Below, one piece after another: positions 1 to 10,698 of a stretch of 64,000 nt of DNA. Origin of the DNA: Archegozetes longisetosus (Eukaryota > Arthropoda > Arachnida > Sarcoptiformes > Trhypochthoniidae); assembly GCA_018873245.2 (NCBI GenBank), contig JAEMBT020000008.1, forward strand, positions 8,834,238 to 8,898,237, read 5' to 3'. Each line of letters opens with the position of its first letter. Within the stretch, counting starts at the first letter, position 1. Below the pieces are notes generated by a model, which saw nothing but the letters and a program-made list of their open reading frames with translations, was not told where the DNA came from and did not search any database. Position numbers and translations under genes: made by a program.

Positions 1-1
1 G

Positions 2-489
2 CAAAATAAATCACTCAACGAATTAAACGAGATGCTAAAAATTCAAAACAAATTAATTGCGAATAAGTATTATTTATCCTTTTGTTTATTATTTGTAATT
101 TAGTTGTTGTTTTCTATTTTAAGGAAGTTATTGTCAAAATTAAAAGATTCTGGAAATAAATTGATTTCATTTAGAAACAAATTAATCGAAAAAATAGAAG
201 AAATACAAAAATTTGAAGAAATTTCAGAAAAATTGTCGAAAATTGAGATAAAAGAAGAAATTGAAGAAAAAGAGCAAAACGAAAGAAAACAAGAAAAGGA
301 AATAGATTTTTACGTGAAGAAAAAAATTGAAAAAATTTTGAGAAAAAAAGTGAACAAATAGAGGAAAAAGTTTTGAAAGTTTTGTCATTTGACGAAAGTT
401 TTGATTTAATGAAAAAACAAAATAAAAATCAATTTATTGAACGAGAATTTAATGAATTATCACATGATGAAGATTTTCCTGAAGACTAG
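2..489 (+). CDS. 3' end of a lysine/glutamate-rich coiled-coil protein (partial, frame break)
   Basis: This is the end of a gene that enters from the left edge. An exon at 2-66 joins across a 57-base GT-AG intron (67-123) to an exon starting at 124, with the frame kept through a split lysine codon. The second exon encodes a very charged, helix-prone stretch rich in E, K and I, typical of coiled coil. The frame stops at 361, but the next frame stays open from about 340 to a TAG at 487-489 and ends with the acidic sequence SHDEDFPED. A single-base indel in the A7 run near 342-348 would join the two frames. No family is recognised. An assembly indel or a recent pseudogene would both explain the break. 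The coding nature rests on frame continuity across the intron and on composition. Confidence 0.5.
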
Positions 490-689
490 ATATGAGTAAA
501 ATAAGTTTTCAAAGTTTTGCAACATTTTACGAACTTTCCCGAAAAGTGATTTCTTTAATAGAAACAAATATTTTCTTAATAATCGGGAATAATGTTTTAT
601 TTAAGTTATTTTCTAATATAAATTATAAATAAATTTATGTATATTATTAATAAATTATGTTTTAAATATAATATAAAAGTTTTAGGGAA
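490..689. other. Intergenic / probable 3' UTR
   Basis: AT-rich sequence after the coiled-coil gene with several AATAAA-like motifs (for example around 625-655). No coding signal is seen. Confidence 0.4.
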
Positions 690-885
690 AACAATTGACA
701 AGTTATATCCAGTGATGAAGTAAAAATTGGATTAGGAGGCAGTGATGGACGTGTATTTGTCCGTAGATATAACTCCGAAAAAACTAAGTTTACTAGAGCT
801 ACAACTAGGAGAGAAAGTGTAATGGTATGGGCATGTATTACATCATTTGGTAAACTCAAATTTTTGTGGGGTATAAACTTTTGAC
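690..885 (+). mobile_element. Tc1-like transposase relic, catalytic core fragment
   Basis: The plus strand encodes about 58 residues with the order of motifs found around the first catalytic aspartate of Tc1/mariner transposases: SSDEVKIGLGGSDGRVFVRR, then a stretch ending in SVMVWACITSFGKLKF. In family members this region reads SDE-K-F...GSDGR-YVRR...SVMVWGC...G...L.F. No start codon, N-terminal DNA-binding domain or later catalytic residues are joined to it, so it is a decayed fragment. The only open frame of similar size on the other strand is an antisense shadow. Confidence 0.75.
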
Positions 886-1110
886 TTGTACTTATATTCA
901 AAATCTCATACCAGCTTAATTTCAAGTTATATATTAATTATATTGCTAGACATAGAATGTGCAACAATTATAGAATAAAAATTCATTTGGCAAATTCTTG
1001 AGGTTTACATGTTTTTGATGATAACTTATATTTTCTCATTATGAGCTGCTATAAAGCGCCAGTGTATAGATTTAAGATCTGTAGTGTATTGACAAGAGTT
1101 TTAGAAAAGT

Positions 1111-1175
1111 CAATGAAAATGTTAATTCAAATTTCGTCTATTTTTAATAAGTAATTTGAATTAACATTTTCATTG
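1111..1175. repeat. Perfect 22-bp inverted repeat (hairpin)
   Basis: Arms 1111-1132 (caatgaaaatgttaattcaa...) and 1154-1175 are exact reverse complements separated by 21 bases. It could be the remnant of a foldback element. No gene is nearby. Confidence 0.75.
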
Positions 1176-1488
1176 AATATAATTGGAAGAAATTAAAGTC
1201 ACAATAAACATGTAGTCGAAAGTGCGAAACATTAAAATTTGATTTAAAATTTCCTCGTCGGTCAATTCTTGTCGAAAAACAACATTGTCATAGATATAAA
1301 ATAAATTCTTCAAAATAGTTAAACCCGAGATTCAGTCTACCATTAATTGTATTTCAATTATTTTGTGCAAATAATTCTTTGACAATTTCATTGTTATTCT
1401 TTTTGCAGTCATCATCAAAAAATAATTCTTTTTTCAAAACAGTTAATTAAAGTCAAATCCAGAATTTTTTTAATATCTAAATCAAGCA

Positions 1489-2122
1489 TATCGTAAGTTG
1501 CATATAAAGCCGTTTCTCTATTTAATCATGAATTCTGCGCGTGCGTCAGATTGCGTTCCCATATTAAGCCGTTTCCTCACTGAGCCGTTTCCTTATTAAG
1601 CTGTTTCAACATTATAAACTGGTTTTGAAACAGGTTTTGTATGCTACTCCTTGTTATATTCACTATTTGAAAATCTATTTCGTCTTTTATTGACTATAGT
1701 AAGATATCCACCAACTGTATTTATATTTGACCCTTCATTGTTTGACACTATTTTTGAGCTGTATTTGTTTTTTGATTTTAAAACTGATGATACTTGACCA
1801 CACGATGAAGTGAACTGAAGTCACGTCACCAAGACTTTACCTAAAATGATGAAATTTATTCTTGTTCTGATGGCACAATACTCTAAATGAAGACTAGAAT
1901 AAGAAAGAACTCAAGACTGTGTTCGTATCTTCAAAGAGGTTCAAGAATTTTGCAAATTATTTTTAGTAATTTTTTGGCATAAAACAGTTGAAAACGAAAT
2001 CATATCTGGTACGATACTCGTAAGCGATCAGTTTTGCGCTATTTTGACTTTACGGTGCAGAATTCACGGCTAAATAGAGAAACGGCTTATTAGGGAAATG
2101 GCTTAATTTGCAACTTACGATA
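1489..2122. mobile_element. MITE-like element with inverted termini
   Basis: The termini are tatcgtaagttg (1489-1500) and caacttacgata (2111-2122). Similarity continues inward for about 50 bases per side (gccgtttctctattta and its complement). Short degenerate copies of the motif AAGCCGTTTC are repeated inside near 1565-1610. No transposase is visible in the roughly 630-bp element, so it is a non-autonomous DNA transposon or foldback element. A TA target site is possible but not proven. Confidence 0.65.
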
Positions 2123-2940
2123 AATGATATATGTAATTGATTTTTAAAATCTCGATATCTGTATGGACTAATCAGTAAATTTCGTAAATCTTAATTTCAA
2201 CCTTTATTCATTGTAAGCAAAAGTAGTGTCCAAAGAGAAGAAAAGACTGATTAAACTAAATGTTAGAAACGTTTTTAGTTGCACTCCGGACAAACCTCAA
2301 CTTGTTTAATCATATTATTAGAAGTAATGATGAGTATTTCAGAAGTAATTTTTAAATTTTATTTTCAATTTTAAATTTTTGAAAAATTACTCGCGAACGG
2401 CTTTTGAGACATAGATTATTAAAAATGTTCACAATATAAACTCTCATTTATTTCATACACCATTCTCGGTGTTTATTTCATTTATCTATGAGCTCAATCT
2501 ATAAAAAGTTTAAAACTAGACTCAATCATTGACACTATTATTCATAACTTTTTATCAAAACGACTTGAGAAAAATGGTTTTGAAATGCTTCTGCAGTTAG
2601 GTTCATCGCGAACGTCAGATATATTTTCGTAATAAACTTATTTGAATTTGTTATAATTAATGGACTTTACAGAATAAAAACTAACGACTATTTAATTCTA
2701 AAAATTTTCATTTTTATCATACTCCAATTGAGTCCATTTGGATTTGCGTTCTAATTACATTTATTGGGCTACGATATTCCGTCAATAATTATGGAGATGC
2801 TCAGCTATAAAATGGTAATAATATTTTGATTGCATTAAGAGCTTTTGTACGCTGGACTTAGATTTATTAATAGTTTACTGCTTAAATTACTTAACAATTG
2901 TATTTTTCAACCTTTTATACTCTATCATCTGGCATTCATT
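2123..2940. other. Intergenic, AT-rich
   Basis: No gene, RNA or clear repeat is seen here. It lies just outside the segment shared with the copy at the right-hand end of the window. Confidence 0.4.
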
Positions 2941-2944
2941 CAAA

Positions 2945-3423
2945 GTTCTCACGTTCATGAAGTTCTTATATTTCAAAATCTCTATGGATAATTGCGTCAT
3001 TATTTACTGCTTTCATTTACGTTTGATATTATGATTGAATATTATTTATGGCTTTTATCTCATATCTTCAATGTCTCATAATTAATTTAAATATAATTTC
3101 AGTCAACAAGTCAAGCTTTAACTGTGCTTTTATAGAGCCACTTAACTAACAATAAAAGTAAAGGCATTAAAATATTAAAGGTTGACACATTAATATATCA
3201 AACTAAACCAAAGCAAACCAAAGCAAACTCATGGTTAACATTTTTAATTCAACTCTTTAGTCTCTACAAGAGCTCAATTCAACAGAACATATTTTTGAGG
3301 TAATTGTAAATTATGTAGAACTTAAGACAATTCTTATCTAAGGTAATACCTTAGTTACCGTTTATTTCTCTCGCTTACTTTCCATTTCGTTATCCACTAG
3401 TTTAGTGCAAAAATTCTAAGAAA
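2945..3423 (+). promoter_or_regulatory. Conserved upstream region of the RCC1-ankyrin-kinase gene, copy A
   Basis: About 470 bases upstream of the start codon align by eye to the region upstream of copy B (59297-59765, opposite strand). Shared blocks include ATTATGATTGAATATTATTT near 3029-3048, TTTAGTCTCTAC near 3257 and ATTATGTAGAACTT near 3310. Conservation outside the coding sequence shows that the duplication included 5' flanking DNA. It probably carries the promoter and 5' UTR, but individual elements cannot be named. Confidence 0.6.
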
Positions 3424-6400
3424 ATGTCTGAAACTGTTTATAAATACATCTTAGATGAATTGAAAATAAATGAATACCTCGCTCCGAACATTAAACTTTT
3501 ACATGCTTTTGATTGTAAAAATGTATTTATTGTTACAAATGATGACAAAATATATGCTGTTGGAAGAAATGATTCGGGAGTTTTAGGTTTTGGTCATGAC
3601 AATGAAGTAATAGAGTTGACTCTGAATCAAGACTTGAGCAATAAGCAAATTATTGATTTCAAGAATGGTTGGTATCACACAAATGCCCGTACTAATGATG
3701 GAAAACTATATTGTTGGGGTCGGAATATAAGTGGATCAATAGGCAATGGAGAAAATGATGGCAAAATATATAAACCGGAATTAAACAAATATTTAAATGA
3801 TGAACATATTGTTGATATTTGTTGCGGTAATTCTCATACGCTCGTGCTGACAAATGATGGTCAAGTATATACTTGGGGTAAAAATGATTGTGGACAGATT
3901 GGCAATGGAAAGAACGGAGCTGTATTCAAACCTTACAATGTGACAAAATTTAATAAAGAAAAGGTGAAGGCGATTGCGAGTGGTTTTGATCATTCGATGG
4001 TTTTAACAGAAAACGGACATGTTTTCAGTTGGGGTAGTAATGAATGTGGACAGTTGGGTGTCAAATCATTGAAAGCTCACTCAATTAATATACCAAGACG
4101 TGTCCAAATTGATGTAACTTTCGACAAAATAAGTTGTGGTCATAGTCATAGCTTACTGTTATCTCATAAAAAAGATATTTATGTTTGTGGTAGTAATGAA
4201 TTCGGAGAATTAGGGAACGGTGAAATAGAAACTCAAAGTGAGGTTTTTCTAAAATTGAATAGTAAGAATAAATTCAATAACATAGGAACACATTCAAAGT
4301 ATCGCATTTCTCTAGCTTTATCTGAGAACGGAAAAATATTCACATGGGGAAAATGTGGAGTAAAAGCTTTGAGAACGCCATTTGAGACGCAATTCGGTAG
4401 TTTTAATGAGGTTTTCATTTATTATTTCAAAATAACATACAAAACGATTAATATGGAAAATAAAGTGAATATTTACGTTAATGTCGGGAAAAGATCTGAA
4501 GATGCAGCAGAATTTTACATAATAGAAGAGAATAAATTGGATGCTCCTGATGAAGAAGGATTGACGCCACTACATAGATCTACTTGTAATGGTAAATGGG
4601 AAGTGATGAAACATCTTGTAGAAAGAGGAGCTGATTACAACACTCCAGATAAGGATGGATGGACTCTTCTATACCAGGCATCTTACATTGGTCAACTTGA
4701 TGTAGTTAAACTCCTCATAGAGAAAGGGGCTAATTCGAATGCAGCTGATAAAAATGGATTGACTCCTTTGCACTCAGCTTGTAGAAATGGTCACCTGGAC
4801 GTAGTAAAATTTCTCATAGAAGAAGACGCTAAATCGAACGCAGCTGATAAAGGTGGATTGACTCCTTTACATTTATCTGCTGGATTTGGTCACTTGAAAA
4901 TAGTAAAATTCTTAATAGAAAAAGAAGCTAAATGGGATGCAGCTGATAAAAATGAATGGACTCCTTTGCACTCAGCTTGTGCAAATGGTTACTTAGATGT
5001 AGTGAAGTTACTTGTAGAAAAAGGTTCTTATTGGGATACAGCTGATAAACATGGAAGGACTCCTTTGCGCTCAGCTTGTAGAAATGGCCACTTCAATGTA
5101 GTAAAGTTCCTTATAGCAAAGGGCGCTAATTGGGATGCAGCTGATAAAGATGGATGGACTCCTTTACATTTATCAGCCGAATTTGGTCACTTGGATATAG
5201 TAAAATTCTTAATAGAAAATGGCGCTAATTCAGACCCAACAAATAACAATGGATGGACTCCTTTGCGCTTAGCTTGTAGAAACGGTCACTTGGATGTAGT
5301 AAAGTTTCTTGTAGAAAAAGGAGCTAATTGGGATGCAGCTGATAACAATGGATGGACTCCTTTACGCTCAGCTTGTGCAAATGGTTACATGGATGTAGTA
5401 AAGTTCCTTACAGAAAAGGGTGCTAACTGGGATGCAGTTGATAAAGATGGATTGACTCCTTTACATTCAGCTTGTAGAAAAGGCCACTTGGACATAGTAG
5501 AATTCTTAATAGAATTAGATGCTGATTCAGACGCAATTTATAAAGATGGGTGGACTCCTTTACGGTCAGCTTGTGCAAATGGTCATTTGAATGTAGTGAA
5601 GTTTCTTGTAGAAAAAAGGGCTAATTGGGATGCGCCTGATAAAGATGGATGGACTTCTTTGAACTTAGCTGCTGGGAGTGGTCACTTTGATGTAGTGAAG
5701 TTTCTTGTAGATAAAGGAGCTAATTGGGATGAACCTGATAAAGAGGGTTGGACTCCTTTACGCTTAGCATGTAGAAATGGTCACTTGGATGTAGTGAAGT
5801 TTCTTGTAGAGAAAGGCGCTAATTGTGATGCACCTGATAAAGAGGGTTGGACTCTTTTATGCTCAGCTTGTAGAAATGGTCACTTGGATGTAGTGAAGTT
5901 TCTTGTGGAGAAAGGCGCTAATTGTGATGCACCTGATAAAGAGGGTTGGACTCCTTTGCGCTCTGCTTGTGCAAATGGTCATTTGGATGTAGTGAAGTTT
6001 CTTGTAGAAAAAGGTGCTAATTGGGATGCACCTGATAAAGAGGGTTGGACTTGTTTGAACTTAGCTGCTGCGAGCGGTCACTTTAACGTAGTGAAACTTC
6101 TTGTAGAAAAAGGGGCTAATTGGGATGAACCTGATAAAGAGGGTTGGACTCCTTTACGCTTAGCATGTAGAAATGGTCACTTGGATGTAGTGAAGTTTCT
6201 TGTAGAAAAAGGCGCTAATTGTGATGCACCTGATAAAGATGGATGGACTCTTTTATTCTCAGCTTGTAGAAATGGTCATTTAGATATAGTGAAACTTCTT
6301 GTAGATAAAGACGCTAATTGGAATGTGCCTGATAAGGAGGGTTGGACACTCTTATGCTCAGCTTGTAGAAATGGTCACTTAGATATAGTGAAGTTTCTTG

Positions 6401-8430
6401 TAGAAAGAGGCGCTAAATGGGATGCAACTGATAAAAACGGATGGACTCCTTTGCGCTCTGCTTGTGCAAATGGCTACGTGGATGTAGTGAAGTTCCTTGT
6501 GGGAAAAGGTGCTAATTGGGATGTACCTGATAAAAATGGATTGACTCCTTTGCACTTAGCTTGCAGAAATGGCCACTTGAATGTAGTGAAGTTTCTTGTA
6601 GAGAAAGGCGCTAATTGTGATGCACCTGATAAAGAGGGTTGGACTCCTTTACATTTATCTGCTGGATTCGGTCACTTGGATATAGTAAAATTCTTAATAG
6701 AAAAAGGCGCTAATTCGGACGCAACACATAAAGATGGATGGACTTCTTTGAACTTAGCTGCTGGGAGTGGTCACTTTGGTGTAGTGAAGTTTCTTGTAGA
6801 AAAAGGAGCTAATTGGGATGAACCTGATAAAAATGGATGGACCCCTTTGCGGTCAGCTTGTAGAAATGGTCACTTGAATGTAGTGAAGTTTCTTGTAGAG
6901 AAAGGAGCTAATTGGGATGAACCTGATAAAAATGGATGGACCCTTTGTGGTCAGCTTGTAAATATGGTCACTTGGATACAGTAAAATTCTTAATCGAAAA
7001 AGGCGCTAATTCAGACAAAACTTACAAAAATGGATGGACTCCTTTACATTCAGCTTGTAGAAATGGCCACTTGAATGTAGTGAAATACCTTACAGAAAAT
7101 GGTGCTAATTGGGATGTAGCTGATAAAGATGGATGGACACCTTTATACACGTCCGCAAAATATGGAAACTTGGACATAGAAAAATTTCTCTTAGAAAAAT
7201 CATTTGATTTCTATATTGTTGATGAAGGCGAAAAAACTATGGTAAACTTACCTGAAAATTTAGGCAACGAAAGTTCTGATGAGGGTTCTCATTTCTTGCA
7301 AATCCCACATAAAATAATTGGTGTCCAAAAAGGATTAGGACTCGGAACATATAGCCAAGAATTCATTGAATACAGAATCATTGATTCAGGAGCTTTTGGT
7401 ATTGTTTGTGAAGCAAGGAATAAGACAGATAATAAATTTTATGCCATTAAGAAAATCCCAGTAAATGAATCTATTGGTAAGAGTTTCCAACGGGAAATAG
7501 ATATTTTGTCAGGACTGAAAAGCGATTATGTTGTTAATTTTGAATCTAATTGGATTGAAGATAACTATTATAATAAAAGTGGATGTAATACTTATAATAC
7601 ATTGAAATATTTGAGTTCATCTAGTCAATTTTTCGATCCAAGTAGACGTTTATTACTTCATATACAGATGGAATTGTGTTTATTTACATTAAAAGATGCT
7701 ATTGATAAATTAAATCAAGAATCGAATCAAAAGCCTAATGAGACACTAACTCATCCAGGTTATTATATCTCAAGTGAATTGTTTATAGAAATTCTTGAAT
7801 CTGTTGATTTTTTACATAAACAACAAATAATACATAGAGATTTGAAACCGAGTAATATACTTATAACCAAAGGACTAAATGGTAGATTTATTAAGTTAGC
7901 TGATTTTGGTTTAGCAGTTTCCCACGAGTTTATGAGTCAAACACGAACCGTAGGTGTTGGAACTCCTAATTATATGGCACCTGAAGTACAAAAGGGAGCA
8001 AAATATGATTTTAAAGCTGATGTTTACAGTTTAGGATTCATTACTCAGGAATTGTTCAATATTGACATTAATCAGTAAATATAAATTGTATTTTTCCTAT
8101 TCAATAATCGTATTTTTTGTTTCTCTATTCTTCAGCCGCATTGGAAAGAATTCTGATTTGAAGGAAAAATATTCAAGTCTTTTTAATTTAATTATGAGTA
8201 TGATTACACCAATTAAAGACGAACGTAAGAATTGTGAACAAATTCTCAGTCAAAGAAGTTCGTGGGCTTTGAGTCTAAATCAATTATTGAAATCTAAAGG
8301 TTACAAAGTTAATAATAAGACAAAGACAATTGAAGAAAGTTTTCACTTGTATTTTATTCAAACAAAGGTTAAATTTCATAATTTTTCAGAAAGTAATTCA
8401 TTTTTTAAAAAGATTATTGATTTCTTGTAA
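3424..8430 (+). CDS. RCC1 repeat - ankyrin array - eIF2alpha-kinase-like protein, copy A (one frameshift)
   Basis: Two exons: 3424-8074, then a 61-base GT-AG intron, then 8136-8430. Residues about 1-335 form some six RCC1 blades (motifs such as YAVGRNDSGVLGFG and YTWGKNDCGQIGNG). About 373-1265 is an array of 27 ankyrin repeats with a 99-base DNA period. A protein kinase follows: glycine loop DSGAFGIV, lysine in FYAIKKIP, HRDLKPSN, DFG in LADFGLA and GTPNYMAPE. The segment LLLHIQMELCLFTLKDAI recalls eIF2alpha kinases (family knowledge). The frame breaks in repeat 25, where GGACCC (6941-6943) replaces the GGACCCC of the preceding repeat. Adding one base gives an intact 1,648-residue frame through the splice, so an assembly error is as likely as a pseudogene. 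No signal peptide or membrane segment is seen, so it is probably cytosolic. The start is the first ATG and is shared with copy B. Function unknown; ankyrins would bind a ligand and the kinase would signal (inference). Confidence 0.8.
4540..7205 (+). repeat. 99-bp tandem repeat array encoding 27 ankyrin repeats
   Basis: Each 99-base unit encodes a 33-residue ankyrin repeat of the form DKxGWTPLxxACRNGHLDVVKFLVEKGANWDAP. Identity between units is highest in the middle (units 8-24) and lower at the two ends. A four-unit higher-order period is visible: units 12-15 and 16-20 repeat the order SLNLAAGSGHF, PLRLACRNGHL, LLCSACRNGHL, PLRSACANG. This indicates recent expansion by unequal exchange. Confidence 0.85.
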
Positions 8431-8462
8431 CAATTTGTAACAGTATTTAACAATTTCCTATC

Positions 8463-8936
8463 GTAAAGAGAATTTTCTGGCATCGAGTACAAAATAAATT
8501 TTAAGAATTTAAAAATATAAGATTGAGTTATTTACAAAAATTTATCATTTTTTATGCAGGGCGTCCCAGTTATGTGTGATGATACTGAACTCGAATATTT
8601 CCTGAACTAGTGAACCTATTTCGGATTGTTTTTGTTAAAAACTTCCGTATACAGGAAATTGTTTCCAATATGATAGCCGAAGGTATCTTCTAATTGGAGA
8701 AATGGGTACATAGGGTACAAGAAAGTCCTGATTTTACCGGTACCAGAAGTACCAGACACGGAAGTTGTTATGCCACTCAACTTAGTACATTCTATATTCT
8801 TAACAAACATCATTGCAAAGTTCTATCCTGACAGGAGACGGTACAAAATGTCTTTGATAAATAACACAATATTTTGGATTTAATTCTTATTAAAATTATT
8901 CTGAACTCGAGGCCAGAGAATTCTCTTTACGATCAA
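8463..8936. repeat. Inverted pair of gene-3'-end sequences around a repeat
   Basis: The 3' flank of copy A (8463-8511, tcgtaaagagaattttctgg...) reappears in inverted form at 8887-8936 (...ccagagaattctctttacga). The same block follows copy B at about 55020-55075. The DNA between the two arms (about 8558-8870, beginning GGGCGTCCCAGTTATGTG) looks like a non-autonomous insertion. It has no coding content that I trust. Confidence 0.55.
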
Positions 8937-8939
8937 TTC

Positions 8940-9341
8940 TCTGATTTACGTTCTGATTTGAGCTAAAATATATGAAATGAGTTGCATGAAACTAAGGCTT
9001 GAATTCACAAAGAAGAAGGGGAACTTTACATTGTAAGTGGGCGGTGCGATTTGATGACGTCAAGACAGTCCCCTATTTGCTCTACATATTGTACCGAAAT
9101 ATTAAGTTTCTACTACTTCTCGTTTGGTCAATAATGAATTGAATGTAAAATTTTTTTACTATTAATTCTATGGGGAAATTTCGATTTTCAAAAATTCAGT
9201 TGACACCCATGCCCAGTTTCAAATCGAACTATATTTTGGTCATAGTGAGGATAGGGGTTGAAGTTAATTTTGGGAAAGTGTCAAATTGTTTCTCGATCTG
9301 TAACATATCCTAATACTAATTCAAAGTTTGACTGAATACTC
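8940..9341. other. Intergenic
   Basis: No gene or recognisable element seen. A few short runs resemble other AT-rich spacer in the window. Confidence 0.35.
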
Positions 9342-9649
9342 AATAGTTTTGAATGCAGTTATAGGGGTTTCAATGCTTTAATATTGGATTTGACATAGAA
9401 ATATTTTATAAACAATCTAACTGCAAATGAAAGGGTTAATTTGACTATCCATTATTATAATAATACAACTTTTACCGTCAATCGGTAAAAGTACAAGTTC
9501 CAGCTTTTTGTACATATACTCAAAAAATTATTTTTTTGTTACAGTTTGTAAAAAAGTTAATTATTTGCAGTTAGATTGTTTATAAAATATTTCTATGTCA
9601 AATCCAATATTAAAGCATTGAAAACCCTATAACTGCATTCAAAACTATT
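9342..9649. mobile_element. Foldback element with about 87-bp near-perfect arms
   Basis: The left arm is 9342-9428 and the right arm 9563-9649. They are reverse complements over almost the whole length (shared core tttgacatagaaatatttta). The loop contains a second small palindrome, cttttaccg...cggtaaaag, near 9470-9491. There is no coding content. This is a MITE-like or foldback DNA element. Confidence 0.8.
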
Positions 9650-10049
9650 CAAAACAATTAAAACCATGTAATTGTTTATTACTACAAAGCACGTCAATAT
9701 TAGCAAAAATTTGTCAATGAAAGGCATAAATCACTTTCCATTTTCAATTTAGATTTATATTTATTTTTAGATAAATAAGATTAGAAAATGTACTTCCACA
9801 CAAATACGGTGAAGGAAGAGGTATTAATTGTGTAATATTTACAGTATCACTTTACTAGCTAGTTTAGTCACACAGACACACACAGTTGCTACGTTTTAAT
9901 GTTAGGTACAGTATAAGATAAATTAATTTTAAGGTCTTATGCTCATCGACTGACAATACTCAACTAGCACTGGCCCTTATGTTATAAAACTGGTTGACTC
10001 GACAACTTTGAATTCGAGTCAATCCATTACTAGTTTTAGAGATGAACTC
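9650..10049. other. Intergenic
   Basis: No gene seen. It separates the foldback element from the hAT relic. Confidence 0.35.
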
Positions 10050-10690
10050 AGTTCATCTCAATTGATTGATAGCATTTTCAGCTAATTTTGAGTGTCATTT
10101 CTCAACGCCAATCCAGAAAGAAATTAGTTTTACATTGTTGTAATTCATTCTGAAACTTTTGTTGCATCTCAGTTTAATTAATTCGTCTTTCAATTAAATA
10201 GTTAGTGACTGAGTTTCAGTAAAGCATGTAAAGGGATTTCTGATCCATTCGCATTGATTTTCAGGCGAAATCTCTTTAAAGTATTTATGAAAACAGATCT
10301 TGAGTTGTGTCAAATGTACTATTATATTTTTGTAGTCGATAAAAGCTAAATCATCATGTTTAAAATAACTTTGAAAAGTAGTAAACATTTCATAAAGTGT
10401 TATTCTCAACTTTTTTTTCTAAACAATGAGTTTATCAATGAATTCTCAAATTCAGTTACTCATATCAAAATATTGTCATTACTTTGAAGGGATAAATTCA
10501 ATTTATTGAAACGTTCGAGTATATCTGAGATATATGCAGCTTTTGCAATGAAAGATTCATCTTCAAGATGTGGATATTTTTCATTACTTATCAAGAATTC
10601 ACGAATTTCTTGTCTCAAATCATAACATTTCTTAATCTAATTCACTTTAGAAAAACAATGTACTTATTCAGTATAAAGTCGTTCATAATT
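10050..10690 (-). pseudogene. hAT transposase relic
   Basis: Read on the minus strand, this encodes broken stretches matching the neighbouring intact hAT transposase: [19 protein letters not shown], then HKYFKEISPENQCEWIRNPF, then ETQSLTI and LKDELIKLRCNKSF. Internal stops and frame changes show decay. It begins directly beside the left target-site copy of the plus-strand hAT element at 10699, so the younger element landed in or beside an older relative of opposite orientation. Confidence 0.8.
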
Positions 10691-10698
10691 CTCTACAA

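Noticed and set aside
662..925. Minus-strand open frame of 87 codons
   Set aside because: The opposite strand encodes a recognisable Tc1 transposase fragment, so this frame is a shadow.
4540..7205. Bacterial or endosymbiont origin of the ankyrin-kinase gene
   Set aside because: The gene has a spliced GT-AG intron, a eukaryotic kinase domain and RCC1 blades, and lies in an arthropod-like gene neighbourhood; nothing in the sequence requires transfer.
8616..8813. Minus-strand 65-codon open frame
   Set aside because: It lies in repeat-like DNA, has no recognisable domain and no splice context.
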